From Shewanella seohaensis (GTDB lineage: Bacteria > Pseudomonadota > Gammaproteobacteria > Enterobacterales > Shewanellaceae): 64,000 bases of DNA. Each line of letters begins with the position of its first letter. Positions within the stretch are counted from its first letter, which is position 1. This document shows positions 50,650-59,853 of the stretch, one piece after another. The notes beneath the pieces are model-generated. The model was not told where the DNA came from. It searched no databases and worked only from the letters and a program-made list of their open reading frames with translations. The DNA is taken from NCBI RefSeq assembly GCF_025449215.1, contig NZ_CP104900.1:3782001-3846000 (forward strand), read 5' to 3'. A program made the position numbers and the translations under genes.

Positions 50650-51243
50650 ATGCAAAAGTATGTTTCGTTTCTAGCCGCTGGCTGTGTCTTTAGTTTAATG
50701 GTTCTCAGCCCCACCGCTATCGCCAATGATAAAACCCAAGTGATGATGGGCGACAAGACTGTCACTCTCGCAGGGAAATTACCCAAGCTTGAACAAATGG
50801 CGCCACGATTTAAAGTTGTCGACGAACAATTTACCCCTATTAGTTTAAGTGACTTTAAAGGGAAAACCGTGCTGATCAGCGCCGTGCCTAGTTTAGATAC
50901 TGGTGTCTGTGCACTGCAAACAAAGCGCTTTAACAGTGAAGTCAGTCACTTCTCCGATGATGTCGTCATGCTGACCATCAGTACAGATTTGCCCTTCGCT
51001 CAGAAGCGTTTCTGTAAGGTGGAGAATGTCGACAAAATCAAAGTTCTCTCCGACTCAGTGTGGCGTGATTTTGGTGAGAAATATGGCTTATTGATTGAAG
51101 ATTACGGCTTGCTAGCTCGGGCCATCTTTATTATCGATGCCGAAGGTCAGCTTAAGTACCAGGAGCTGGTGCCCAATATTACCGAACACCCCAATTACGA
51201 CGCCGCGCTTGAAGCGTTAAAAACCATTCAAGCACAGCAGTAA
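50650..51243 (+). CDS. tpx: Thiol peroxidase with signal peptide
   Basis: About 197 aa from ATG 50650 (the longer frame from 50617 has no support). A signal peptide (YVSFLAAGCVFSLMVLSPTA, cleaved near AIAND) precedes a full Tpx: VDEQFTPISLSDFKGKTVLI, peroxidatic Cys in SLDTGVCALQTKRF and resolving Cys in KRFCKVENVDK. Tpx is normally a cytosolic or non-exported protein in E. coli, so an exported version points to periplasmic peroxide defence. It is bounded by terminators on both sides. Confidence 0.9.
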   Translation: MQKYVSFLAAGCVFSLMVLSPTAIANDKTQVMMGDKTVTLAGKLPKLEQMAPRFKVVDEQFTPISLSDFKGKTVLISAVPSLDTGVCALQTKRFNSEVSHFSDDVVMLTISTDLPFAQKRFCKVENVDKIKVLSDSVWRDFGEKYGLLIEDYGLLARAIFIIDAEGQLKYQELVPNITEHPNYDAALEALKTIQAQQ

Positions 51244-51247
51244 GCAT

Positions 51248-51278
51248 AAAAAATGGGGCATTTAATGCCCCATTTTTA
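51248..51278. terminator. Terminator between tpx and the TRIC/UPF0126 gene
   Basis: A six-A run, TGGGGCA, TTTAA loop, TGCCCCA and TTTTTA; convergent genes share it. Confidence 0.85.
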
Positions 51279-51919
51279 TTAGGGCGTGTGTTGGTCGCCG
51301 TTAGCTTGATAATCGAAGGTCGGCATAGACCAATGATAACGCAGTGCTAACATTCGTAAGCTAAAGCCCAGAGTTAAACAGATCACTAGGTTTATCCACT
51401 CTGCCAATTGATAGGCGTTGAGCGTGATATATAAGCCTGCGGTAAAGAGTGAAATCACCGCGTAGAGTTCTTTCTTAAAAATCAAAGGCACTTGGTTACA
51501 GAGAATATCGCGGATCACCCCACCAAATACCCCAGTAACGAGTCCCATCACCACCGCAATCGTTGGACTAAAGCCTAACATTAGCGTTTTTGGGCGCCAA
51601 CAATCGAGAATACGGCTAAACCCAAGGCATCAATGGCCAAAAATAACTTAGACAGGTAACGCATCACAGGCGCAATGGCGACCGTTAATAAAGACGCAAA
51701 TGCAATCGCCAGCAGGTAATGGACATTCTCGACCCAAATCAAAGGGTAATTTCCGAGCAGCATGTCTCTTAGGGTGCCACCACCAATCGCCGTCGCACAG
51801 CCAATGATAACCACGCCGAATAAGTCCATCTGCTTGCGGCCCGCCGCTAATGCCCCTGTCATGGCCTCGGCTAAAATCCCAATCAACCATAATAATCCGA
51901 TAAATTGCGCTTCTTGCAT
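51279..51919 (-). CDS. UPF0126/TRIC-type membrane protein, one frame break
   Basis: Corrected length is about 213 aa. Seven membrane helices in two internal repeats: GCATAIGGGTLRDMLLGNYP in the first and GLVTGVFGGVIRDILCNQVP in the second, the GGxxRD signature of UPF0126/TRIC-like channels, which in bacteria have been reported as cation channels (YicG-like; some members transport glycine). The frame changes at an A5 run on the coding strand (51587-51591); six A joins VFSIVGAQK to TLMLGFSPTIAV. Confidence 0.88.
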
Positions 51920-52230
51920 TTAAACTACTTATTACCCATGCATAAAGAACGGATTTTGCCTGATAATCCACGGACTGGATAATGAGATTATTTAAATTTT
52001 GTCATTAGAATATTTAATCTATTGGTAGCATTTATGCATTAGTCATTTCTACTTTTCAATATCACGTAACGCCACAACCCTTCAATAACAATGCATTAAC
52101 CAAGAACGAGCTATTCCCCATTTTCCATTAAGCTTATTTTTTGATAAGTTTTAATAAAGCATAATCAATTAAAATATAGAAATTTACAGAAAACTCATCT
52201 TAACGTCAATCAAGCCTAAATTTTGGCCAC
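51920..52230. other. AT-rich gap upstream of the UPF0126 gene
   Basis: About 310 bases, rich in A and T, without a convincing ORF. It carries the promoter of the minus-strand UPF0126 gene. Nothing else was recognised. Confidence 0.4.
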
Positions 52231-52258
52231 AAAAAAGCGGCCAAAAGGCCGCTTTTTT
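52231..52258 (-). terminator. Terminator after the DUF4136 gene
   Basis: AAAAAAGCGGCC, AAAA, GGCCGCTTTTTT; a strong 12-bp symmetrical stem. Confidence 0.9.
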
Positions 52259-52272
52259 AGACTAAAAGTAAA

Positions 52273-52833
52273 TTATTTGTTTTCAGGCTTTGGCGGGAAA
52301 TTCGCCATCACGCTGCCGACCGCTTCGTTGATCAGCTGTACTCTTTCCGAAGGAGTATTTTTATCACGGATAGTATCAGCTACTGAGCCACGCCAAATTA
52401 ACTTAGCTGTTTTATTATCAACTAAATCAATGATCAGGGTGCCAACTTCGTATTCTCTGACTGTGGTCTGGGTTTGCATGTTACCGCCCCAGCCCCAACC
52501 TGGGCCATAGTAAGGGTTATAGCCAAAATTGGTATTGAAGGTATCGACATTAATCTTCTTATCGATTTTGGTCAGATAGTTCACTAATACATCGGCATCT
52601 TTCGCATCGACCAAGGTCATGCCCTTAGATGAAAGCTGAGAATTCACCGCATCTCGCACGCGCTGATCCATTAAACCATCGAGGTGATAACCCGAAGCAT
52701 CGGTCTTTTGTGCGACCCACGCATAGGTCTTGTACTGAGTAAAATTGGCGCTAGGGTCAAAATCCCAACCCGACTTCAGCGAACTACAGGCACTCAGTGC
52801 CAGTACGGCTAAACCTACAATTATATTTTTCAT
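52273..52833 (-). CDS. DUF4136 lipoprotein
   Basis: About 186 aa from ATG 52833; the frame extends to 52899 but the internal start gives a lipoprotein signal (KNIIVGLAVLALSAC). The mature part has the DUF4136 pattern WDFDPSANFTQYKTYAWV near the N-terminus, a Gly/Tyr-rich insert (YNPYYGPGWGWGGN) and LIIDLVDNKTAKLIWRGSV. It is an outer-membrane-facing lipoprotein of unknown function common in Shewanella. Confidence 0.88.
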   Translation of the reverse strand: MKNIIVGLAVLALSACSSLKSGWDFDPSANFTQYKTYAWVAQKTDASGYHLDGLMDQRVRDAVNSQLSSKGMTLVDAKDADVLVNYLTKIDKKINVDTFNTNFGYNPYYGPGWGWGGNMQTQTTVREYEVGTLIIDLVDNKTAKLIWRGSVADTIRDKNTPSERVQLINEAVGSVMANFPPKPENK

Positions 52834-52971
52834 GATGATTTCCTTGGTTGTTCTCATCGAACACAAATAAGCCGAAAATAAATTTAGCTTACAGAGCAAT
52901 GGACGGTTCTACAACTCAATATGATGAAAAAGCAGTGTGTTATTCAGCTTGACTTCAGTAATCACTTTAAA

Positions 52972-52986
52972 TGATAATGATTATCA
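52972..52986 (+). promoter_or_regulatory. Fur box upstream of the small membrane protein
   Basis: Perfect 7-1-7 dyad TGATAAT-G-ATTATCA, with further symmetry outward (CTTTAAA...TTAAAG). This is the core of the Fur consensus and lies 27 bases before the ATG at 53013, where Fur bound to iron would block transcription. Confidence 0.75.
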
Positions 52987-53012
52987 CTTAAAGCGATTAA
53001 GGGATAAATAAC

Positions 53013-53327
53013 ATGTACTGGTTCATTAGCGCATTGATTGTGGCATCGGCGATTTTCTGGTTCGCACCGCAAAAAGTCTCAGCCGATACCCATAACAGTA
53101 AGCTCACACCTCATCTCCCCATGATGCTGCTGTTTTTACCTTTAGTCGTATTGAGTTGGCTCGTCTTTGAGACTGTGTCTAACGGGGTAAATTACACCAC
53201 GGTTGCCGCCTTTGGGTTTGTTGCCACCGCTTGCTTAATCGCCCTCCCTAAATTGCATCGTTTTATCATGCCCTGCGCCCTACTCACCGCATTGGCATTA
53301 ATCGCTATGGTATTGCAGCATCTCTAA
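53013..53327 (+). CDS. Fur-controlled small membrane protein, 104 aa
   Basis: Three or four hydrophobic segments: WFISALIVASAIFWFA, LPMMLLFLPLVVLSWLVF, YTTVAAFGFVATACLIAL and CALLTALALIAMVL. I recognise no family. The Fur box just ahead indicates expression under iron limitation. It stands alone, with no transporter gene next to it. Confidence 0.8.
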   Translation: MYWFISALIVASAIFWFAPQKVSADTHNSKLTPHLPMMLLFLPLVVLSWLVFETVSNGVNYTTVAAFGFVATACLIALPKLHRFIMPCALLTALALIAMVLQHL

Positions 53328-53475
53328 GTCTGCTTTTTAAACATGCTACTTCCCTGCAAAGAGCTAGCATTGACCTTCGGCCACTTTCAGTCTCTGTCAG
53401 TGGCCTTTTTTACCTCCCCGAAAGACGTTGAGTTTGGTAAACTTAAACGGCGTATATTCAGATAAAAGATGACTT

Positions 53476-53805
53476 ATGAGAGTAGATCCCAACGTTTCCT
53501 TAGTGTACAGCACAGATAAAGGCCGCATTACTGCCGAGCCAGAAGCCAAAGCTATCCCTGCATCCGATGGGATTGTACGTATCCACAGAGACAGCAAAGG
53601 CCGCAAAGGTAAAGGTGTCTCGGTCATTTCAGGCCTAGGGCTTGATGAAGCGGGCTTAAAAGCACTGGCTCAAACCCTTAAAAAACAATGTGGTTGTGGT
53701 GGTACAGTCAAAGATTTCACTATCGAAGTGCAAACCGACAATCGTGAGCAACTAAAACTACTGCTTGAAAAACAAAACTACAAAGTCAAATTAGCCGGCG
53801 GTTGA
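53476..53805 (+). CDS. yciH: SUI1/YciH translation initiation factor-like protein
   Basis: 109 aa. The C-terminal SUI1 fold has GLGLDEAGLKALAQTLKKQC, CGCGGTVKDFTIEVQTDNRE and KLLLEKQNYKVKLAGG, with the basic RDSKGRKGKGVSVISG loop before it. Bacterial YciH is a eIF1-like protein linked to initiation fidelity and stress. Its single-gene unit is followed by yqgE. Confidence 0.92.
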   Translation: MRVDPNVSLVYSTDKGRITAEPEAKAIPASDGIVRIHRDSKGRKGKGVSVISGLGLDEAGLKALAQTLKKQCGCGGTVKDFTIEVQTDNREQLKLLLEKQNYKVKLAGG

Positions 53806-53873
53806 TACGCCACCAGCCTAAGCCGCTGGATTTAATCTATTGGTCAACGCCTGTGGGCTGAACGGAGCATTTA

Positions 53874-54437
53874 ATGGAGAGTTTGCAGAACCATTTTTTA
53901 ATCGCCATGCCGTCGCTCGATGACACTTTTTTTGAGCGCACCGTCATCTATCTATGTGAGCACGATGAAAAAGGCGCCATGGGGCTAGTGATTAATAAAC
54001 CACTGGGCATTGAAGTGAACTCATTGCTCGAGCAGATGGATTTACCCGCTGAACAAGTGTCTACCGATCTGGCACTGGGCGCGCAGGTTTTAATGGGTGG
54101 CCCCGTTTCCCAGGATAGAGGCTTTGTCCTGCATACATCCCAGCCCTATTGGGCCAACAGTACAGAATTAAGCTCTGGCCTCATGCTCACCACCTCAAGG
54201 GATGTATTAACGGCGATTGGCAGCGAGCGCTCGCCAGAAAAATTTATCGTTGCATTAGGTTATGCGGGTTGGAGCAAAAACCAGCTGGAGCAAGAACTTG
54301 CCGATAACTCATGGCTGACTATCCCTGCCGACCAAGCCCTGCTCTTCGATGTCAAACACGAGGATCGATGGCAACAAGCGAGCCGCGCGCTCGGCTTTGA
54401 TGCTTGGCAATTGTCATCACAGGCGGGCCACGCCTAG
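53874..54437 (+). CDS. yqgE: UPF0301 protein YqgE (AlgH)
   Basis: 187 aa. [40 protein letters not shown] and [20 protein letters not shown] are family hallmarks. Its function is still poorly defined; AlgH affects alginate in Pseudomonas. It forms the conserved pair with ruvX (yqgF), whose start lies about 30 bases downstream. Confidence 0.96.
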   Translation: MESLQNHFLIAMPSLDDTFFERTVIYLCEHDEKGAMGLVINKPLGIEVNSLLEQMDLPAEQVSTDLALGAQVLMGGPVSQDRGFVLHTSQPYWANSTELSSGLMLTTSRDVLTAIGSERSPEKFIVALGYAGWSKNQLEQELADNSWLTIPADQALLFDVKHEDRWQQASRALGFDAWQLSSQAGHA

Positions 54438-54467
54438 CCGATTTTATTGTGACGGGTGAATATACAG

Positions 54468-54893
54468 ATGAACGCAAAAACCGTTTTAGGTTTTGATTTT
54501 GGAACAAAAAGTATTGGTGTCGCCATAGGGCAACAAATCACCGCCAGCGCCACACCACTGCTATCCCTTAAAGCCGTCGATGGAATCCCCAATTGGGATG
54601 AAATCGGCAAACTCATTAAAGAGTGGCAACCCGATTTAGTCGTCGTAGGTTTACCGCTCAATATGGATGGCACAGAGCAGGAAATGACCCACAGGGCGAG
54701 AAAGTTTGCCAACCGACTGAACGCTAAGTTTGGGGTTAAAATTGTCACTCAAGATGAAAGACTGACCACCACAGATGCAAAAGCTCGGCTATTTGAACTC
54801 GGCGGCTTTAAAGCCCTCACCAAAGGTCAAGTCGATGCAGTGTCAGCCGTATTGATTGTCGAAAGCTATTTTGAAAATCATTTCGGTGAATAA
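54468..54893 (+). CDS. yqgF: Pre-16S rRNA nuclease/RuvX-type resolvase
   Basis: 141 aa from [20 protein letters not shown] (ATG 54468). RNase H-like fold with the catalytic Asp in [10 protein letters not shown], then [36 protein letters not shown] and the final Asp in [16 protein letters not shown]. YqgF processes the 5' end of 16S rRNA in E. coli and is related to RuvC-like resolvases. Confidence 0.95.
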   Translation: MNAKTVLGFDFGTKSIGVAIGQQITASATPLLSLKAVDGIPNWDEIGKLIKEWQPDLVVVGLPLNMDGTEQEMTHRARKFANRLNAKFGVKIVTQDERLTTTDAKARLFELGGFKALTKGQVDAVSAVLIVESYFENHFGE

Positions 54894-54907
54894 TAATTCA
54901 TAAAAAC

Positions 54908-54936
54908 AAAAGGATAGCCTAAGCTATCCTTTTTTA
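54908..54936. terminator. Terminator between yqgF and hemH
   Basis: AGGATAGC, CTAA loop, GCTATCCT then TTTTTATT; shared by the convergent genes. Confidence 0.85.
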
Positions 54937-54954
54937 TTTCTGCACTTATAAACC

Positions 54955-55968
54955 TTACAGGTAAGGTTTAACCAAGTTCGCCATCATGCTGATATGGTCA
55001 TCATTATCGTTCAGTGCCGGAATGTAACGGAACTTCTCCCCGCCAGCATTCGCAAAGATATGGCCATTCTCACCCACGATCTCTTCTAAGGTCTCTAAGC
55101 AATCGGCGCTAAACGCTGGGCACACAATCGCCACGTCACGTACACCTTGGCTTGGCAACGCCTGCATGGTTGCATCCGTATAAGGTTGTAACCATTTAGC
55201 CTTACCAAAGCGAGATTGGAAAGTCATCACAAACTCATCCGCTGTAAGCCCTAATTGCTCGGCCACCAGACGGGTGGTCTTCATGCAAAAGCAATAATAA
55301 GGATCGCCTAAGTGCAGATTACGCTCCGGCATACCATGGTAAGAAAGCACTAACTTTTGCGGCTTACCCTGTTGCTCAAAGTCGGCACGAATTGAGTTTA
55401 CCAATGCGGTAATAAAGTCAGGGTTATCATGATACGTGTGAATAAAATGCAGCGATGGTAGATAGCGCCACTGGGTTAATTCCCTTGCAATAGCATCGAA
55501 GGCCGAGCCAGTTGTCGGCGCTGCATATTGTGGATAGAGCGGCAATACAACGAGCTTATCTATCCCCTGTTGATGCATCGTTTGTAAGGTGCTCGCCACA
55601 GAAGGATTGCCATAACGCATGGCTAAATGCACTGATACTTGATGCCCATCGGCCGTTAATTTTTCCGATAATTTAGCGGTTTGGCGCAAGCTGATATCCA
55701 TCAGCGGCGAACCCGCGTCAGTCCAGACCTTCTGATAGAGCGCCGCAGACTTGGCTGGGCGTACGCGCAGCACTATGCCATGTAAAATTAGCATCCACAG
55801 GAGTTTTGGAATTTCGACCACCCGAGGATCGGATAAAAACTCGGCAAGGTAACGCCTCACCGCCGATGCCGTTGGCGCATCGGGTGTGCCAAGGTTAAGT
55901 AGCAACACACCCACTTTGCCACGCTTTGCGTGACCCATCTCTTTTGATAATCCTGAAAACCTAGCCAA
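54955..55968 (-). CDS. hemH: Ferrochelatase
   Basis: 337 aa; inserts ferrous iron into protoporphyrin IX, the last step of protohaem synthesis. GVLLLNLGTPDAPTASAVRR opens the fold, the catalytic His is in VLSYHGMPERNLHLGDPY, and CPAFSADCLETLEEIVGENG carries the second active-site part (Glu). Its single-copy partner enzymes are not in this window. The segment before GKVGVLLLNLG makes it slightly longer than the core family. Confidence 0.96.
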   Translation of the reverse strand: MARFSGLSKEMGHAKRGKVGVLLLNLGTPDAPTASAVRRYLAEFLSDPRVVEIPKLLWMLILHGIVLRVRPAKSAALYQKVWTDAGSPLMDISLRQTAKLSEKLTADGHQVSVHLAMRYGNPSVASTLQTMHQQGIDKLVVLPLYPQYAAPTTGSAFDAIARELTQWRYLPSLHFIHTYHDNPDFITALVNSIRADFEQQGKPQKLVLSYHGMPERNLHLGDPYYCFCMKTTRLVAEQLGLTADEFVMTFQSRFGKAKWLQPYTDATMQALPSQGVRDVAIVCPAFSADCLETLEEIVGENGHIFANAGGEKFRYIPALNDNDDHISMMANLVKPYL

Positions 55969-56007
55969 AGTAGCCTCTTAACATGAGTAAAATGAATAAA
56001 TTGGGCA

Positions 56008-56541
56008 TTAAAGCACTGATTCTATTGCCTGCTTAAGCTCGGCACTATCGGGTTTCACCTTAGAATTAAACTGCTGCACAGTATTGCCATCGCCACTGAC
56101 GACATACTTGTAGAAATTCCACTTAGGTGAGCCTGCTTTATCTCCTAAGTATTTGAATACACTGTTAGCATCGCTGCCTCGCACCGGCGATGTCGCGAGC
56201 ATAGTGAAGGTGACACCATAGTTGATGTAGCACACCTTAGCCGTGTCTTTTTCATCATTTTCTTCTTGGAAAAAGTCATCGGAAGGGAAACCAATCACCA
56301 CTAAGCCTTTGTCTTTGTATTCTTTATGAAGCGCTTCGAGGGCCTTAAATTGTGGAGTGTAACCACAGTTACTCGCGGTGTTGACCAGTAACACTGGCTT
56401 GCCCTGAGTCAATTCACACAGATTAATCTTCTCATCCGAGTGCAATTTACGCACTTCAACATCAAGATAACTCGGGCAAGTTGTCGCAAATGCGCTAGTG
56501 CTTAACAGGCTGGCAAAGATAACTAAGGGGAGTTTCATCAT
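56008..56541 (-). CDS. Exported glutathione peroxidase-like protein
   Basis: About 177 aa from the tandem Met at 56538-56541; the frame opens at 56619 but the signal peptide (LPLVIFASLLSTSAFA) fixes the start. The peroxidatic Cys is in NTASNCGYTPQFKALEALHK and the Trp/Asn contact in WNFYKYVV. The usual FPCNQFxxQEP motif reads GFPSDDFFQEEND: the resolving Cys is Ser and the catalytic Gln position is shifted or changed. A lone Cys lies at AKVCYINY. The enzyme may therefore act with a different thiol cycle or be less active. Confidence 0.82.
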   Translation of the reverse strand: MMKLPLVIFASLLSTSAFATTCPSYLDVEVRKLHSDEKINLCELTQGKPVLLVNTASNCGYTPQFKALEALHKEYKDKGLVVIGFPSDDFFQEENDEKDTAKVCYINYGVTFTMLATSPVRGSDANSVFKYLGDKAGSPKWNFYKYVVSGDGNTVQQFNSKVKPDSAELKQAIESVL

Positions 56542-56670
56542 AATGTCCTTCTCATTGGGCGCGCCAAGATTGGCAAACTCGTTATTCTCTATTACGTCAC
56601 TCACTAATATAGAGATCATATTGAATAAAAAAATAAAAGCTACAGCGAGTTATCGATTGGCTTAAGCGAT

Positions 56671-56698
56671 AAAAAAAGCAGCTCAAGGGAGCTGCTTT
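56671..56698 (-). terminator. Terminator after pilU
   Basis: On the minus strand AAAGCAGCTC, CCTT loop, GAGCTGCTTT and a T-run follow pilU. Confidence 0.8.
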
Positions 56699-56717
56699 AA
56701 CATCACCGCAGACAGGA

Positions 56718-57833
56718 TTAATCCATATCCAAGGTCACGCCTTCCATAAAGCTTGAACTGGTAGGTTCTTTATTTTGCAGTTTGATCATTAAACGTAAGT
56801 CGTTTGGCGAGTCAGCATGGTGAAGCGCATCGGCATAGCTGATTTCCCCATCGATATAGAGTTGCAGCAAGGCTTGGTCGAAGGTCTGCATGCCCTGTTC
56901 ATTCGATTTGGCCATGGTCTCTTTGAGCAAATGCAGCTCGTTTTTAGCAATCAAGCTCGCGACACGTGGCGTATTGATCAAGACTTCAATCGCCGCCCGT
57001 CGTCCTGTGCCATCGACTTTGGGCACCAGTTGCTGCGCCACAATGCCACGCAGGTTGAGTGACAAGTCGAATAGCAACTGCTGGTGTTTACTCTCCGGTA
57101 CTAAGTGCATGATCCGATCTAACGCTTGGTTAGCGTTGTTCGCGTGCAGTGTCGCCATACAGAGGTGACCCGTTTCGGCGAAAGAAAGCGCAAACTCCAT
57201 GGTTTCTTGAGTACGGATCTCGCCAATCAAAATCACATCGGGTGCTTGACGCAGCGAACTCTTCAGCGCCGCATCAAAGGATTCTGTATCTATACCCACT
57301 TCACGTTGAGTAATGATGCTTTTGCGATGGTCGTGCACAAATTCCACCGGGTCTTCGATGGTGAGGATGTGACCACGGGCATGGGCATTACGATAACCCA
57401 CTAACGCCGCCAAGGAGGTCGACTTACCGGTTCCCGTTCCCCCAACCATGATGATAAGACCACGTTTACTCATCACCAGATCTTTTAAAATCGGTGGCAA
57501 TTTTAAGTCTTCTACCTCAGGGATCTTGGTCTCAATCCGGCGCATAACGCATCCCGGAGATTCACGCTGCCAGAATGCGCTAACACGGAAACGACCTAAA
57601 TCCTTAACCGCAAAAGCGAAGTTACACTCGCGAGTGGTGTGAAACTCCTTCTTTTGTGCCTCGGTCATCACGGACTCGACAAAATCCAAAGACTGCGCGG
57701 GCGTGAAGGCACTCTCGGCTAACGGGCGTAACTCACCATCGATTTTGGCGCTCGGCGGAAACCCTGCGGTAATAAACAAGTCCGAGGCTTTACGCTCCAC
57801 CATGACTTTTAAAAACGGACGGACATCCATCAT
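56718..57833 (-). CDS. pilU: Type IV pilus retraction ATPase PilU
   Basis: 371 aa hexameric ATPase of the PilT family that helps pilus retraction together with PilT. Walker A is MVGGTGTGKSTSLAALVGY, Asp box DVILIGEIRTQETMEFALSF, His box GHLCMATLHANNANQALDRI. The start overlaps nothing but lies 6 bases after pilT; the MDVRPFLKVMVERKASDLF N-terminus matches PilU. Confidence 0.96.
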   Translation of the reverse strand: MMDVRPFLKVMVERKASDLFITAGFPPSAKIDGELRPLAESAFTPAQSLDFVESVMTEAQKKEFHTTRECNFAFAVKDLGRFRVSAFWQRESPGCVMRRIETKIPEVEDLKLPPILKDLVMSKRGLIIMVGGTGTGKSTSLAALVGYRNAHARGHILTIEDPVEFVHDHRKSIITQREVGIDTESFDAALKSSLRQAPDVILIGEIRTQETMEFALSFAETGHLCMATLHANNANQALDRIMHLVPESKHQQLLFDLSLNLRGIVAQQLVPKVDGTGRRAAIEVLINTPRVASLIAKNELHLLKETMAKSNEQGMQTFDQALLQLYIDGEISYADALHHADSPNDLRLMIKLQNKEPTSSSFMEGVTLDMD

Positions 57834-57839
57834 AAATCC

Positions 57840-58877
57840 TTAAAACGTCGCTTGTTTGTTTGAACTCTTCGACATGGCATCCTCACGGGTGATGAGGCCA
57901 CGGTTCACTAAGTTTTGCAGACACTGTTCGAGCGTTTGCATGCCATGGGCCATTCCCGTTTGAATGGCTGAGTACATCTGCGCCACTTTATCTTCACGGA
58001 TAAGGTTACGAATAGCGGGCGTACCCATCATGATTTCGTGGGCAGCCACACGGCCACCACCAATTTTCTTAATCAGGGTTTGCGAAATAACCGCCTGTAA
58101 TGATTCAGACAACATGGTACGCACCATGTCCTTTTCACCAGCAGGGAAAACGTCAACCACACGGTCGATGGTCTTAGCCGCCGAGGTGGTGTGCAAGGTA
58201 CCAAAGACTAAGTGACCCGTTTCGGCCGCAGTCATCGCCAGACGAATGGTTTCAAGGTCGCGCATCTCACCGACGAGGATAACGTCAGGGTCTTCACGCA
58301 GTGCGCTACGCAGCGCCGCGTTAAAGCTGTGGGTATGACGATGCACTTCCCGTTGGTTAATCAAACATTGCTTATTCTGGTGAACGAACTCGATAGGATC
58401 TTCAATGGTTAAGATATGGTCGTGGCGGTTCTCATTGATGTAATCCACCATGGCCGCAAGTGTGGTACTCTTACCCGAACCGGTAGGCCCAGTAACAAGC
58501 ACTAAGCCGCGGGGAAAGCTGGAAATTTTCTTAAAAATCTCTGGCGCCCCTAACTGCTCAAGCGACAAAATTTCGCTAGGAATGGTACGAAACACCGCCG
58601 CCGCGCCGCGGGATTGGTTAAAAGCGTTCACACGGAAACGCGCTAAATTAGGGACTTCGAACGAAAAGTCGATTTCTAAATGCTCTTCAAAGTCCTTACG
58701 CTGTTTATCATTCATAATGTCGTACACAAGGCTGTGTACACCCTGATGATCGAGCGCAGGCAGGTTAATTTTTCTCACTTCACCGTCGACACGGATCATA
58801 GGAGATATCCCTGCAGAGAGGTGTAGATCCGAGGCTTTGTGTTTTACACTAAAGGCTAATAACTCAGTGATTTCCAT
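57840..58877 (-). CDS. pilT: Type IV pilus retraction ATPase PilT
   Basis: 345 aa. MEITELLAFSVKHKASDLHL start; Walker A VTGPTGSGKSTTLAAMVDY; Asp box DVILVGEMRDLETIRLAMTA; His box HLVFGTLHTTSAAKTIDRVV; and the C-terminal AIRNLIREDKVAQMYSAIQT with the AIRNLIRE motif needed for retraction. It drives twitching motility. It is upstream of pilU in one operon and divergent from yggS. Confidence 0.97.
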   Translation of the reverse strand: MEITELLAFSVKHKASDLHLSAGISPMIRVDGEVRKINLPALDHQGVHSLVYDIMNDKQRKDFEEHLEIDFSFEVPNLARFRVNAFNQSRGAAAVFRTIPSEILSLEQLGAPEIFKKISSFPRGLVLVTGPTGSGKSTTLAAMVDYINENRHDHILTIEDPIEFVHQNKQCLINQREVHRHTHSFNAALRSALREDPDVILVGEMRDLETIRLAMTAAETGHLVFGTLHTTSAAKTIDRVVDVFPAGEKDMVRTMLSESLQAVISQTLIKKIGGGRVAAHEIMMGTPAIRNLIREDKVAQMYSAIQTGMAHGMQTLEQCLQNLVNRGLITREDAMSKSSNKQATF

Positions 58878-58912
58878 AGTTTGGGATATCCTTGCAACCA
58901 GATAATTACATC

Positions 58913-59629
58913 ATGACAACAATAGCAGACAGACTCGCCCTCGCCCAGAGCAGGATCGCGCAAGCGGCGCAAAAATGCGCACGCCTACCTCACAGTATTC
59001 GCTTACTTGCCGTCAGTAAGACTAAACCTATTGAAGACATTATAGCAGCCTATGATGCGGGCCAGCGTTGCTTTGGCGAGAACTATGTTCAAGAAGGTGT
59101 GACAAAAATTGAGACGCTAAAGGGCACACACCCTGATATTGAATGGCATTTTATTGGGCCACTGCAATCCAATAAAACCGCCTTAGTCGCCCAGCACTTC
59201 GACTGGATGCACACCCTCTCGCGGGAGAAAATTGCCCAGCGACTCAATGAGCAGCGACCTGCACACCTTGCGCCGCTCAATGTGTGTATTCAAATCAATA
59301 TCAGTGATGAAGACACTAAATCCGGTATTGATGCCGAGCAAATGCTGCCTCTAGCCCAAAGCATAAGCCTATTACCCCATTTACAACTGCGGGGCTTAAT
59401 GGCGATTCCCAGCGCCACCAATGACACTGCGCAGCAAAGCCGCGAACTCAGCGAGCTTAAACAGTTATTCGATACGCTAAAGCAGCATTATCCCGCTGTC
59501 GATACGCTTTCTATGGGCATGAGTAATGATTTAGACGTGGCTATTGAGTGCGGATCAACCATGGTGCGTATCGGCAGCGCAATCTTTGGTGAACGGGATT
59601 ATGGCGCAAAAGAGACGACCCGCAATTAG
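58913..59629 (+). CDS. yggS: PLP homeostasis protein YggS (PLPBP)
   Basis: About 238 aa from ATG 58913. The PLP lysine is in [34 protein letters not shown] and [20 protein letters not shown] are family hallmarks; the phosphate loop is [20 protein letters not shown]. The protein keeps free PLP in balance; no enzymatic reaction is known. It is divergent from pilT and upstream of proC by a 220-base gap. Confidence 0.97.
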   Translation: MTTIADRLALAQSRIAQAAQKCARLPHSIRLLAVSKTKPIEDIIAAYDAGQRCFGENYVQEGVTKIETLKGTHPDIEWHFIGPLQSNKTALVAQHFDWMHTLSREKIAQRLNEQRPAHLAPLNVCIQINISDEDTKSGIDAEQMLPLAQSISLLPHLQLRGLMAIPSATNDTAQQSRELSELKQLFDTLKQHYPAVDTLSMGMSNDLDVAIECGSTMVRIGSAIFGERDYGAKETTRN

Positions 59630-59706
59630 TCGTTACGGCTTAATGCATCTGTACGATTGATGCTAAGGGAAATCACAGAGATAGCCAAAGGCGAGTCAGC
59701 ATTATC

Positions 59707-59737
59707 GGCTTTAGCCTTGTTTTTAGAGGCTAAAGCC
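59707..59737. other. Perfect 10-bp hairpin between yggS and proC
   Basis: GGCTTTAGCC (59707-59716) and GGCTAAAGCC (59728-59737) pair fully around an 11-base T-rich loop. No T-run follows, so it is not a typical terminator. Confidence 0.5.
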
Positions 59738-59853
59738 CAAATACTGTTAGAGAACATTAAATAGAAATTTTTATCCGGCCTAATAACGCTAATTCAATGA
59801 TATTAATGCTGAATGTTATCCACTCAGCCTAGGCCAGACATTATGGGGTACAC

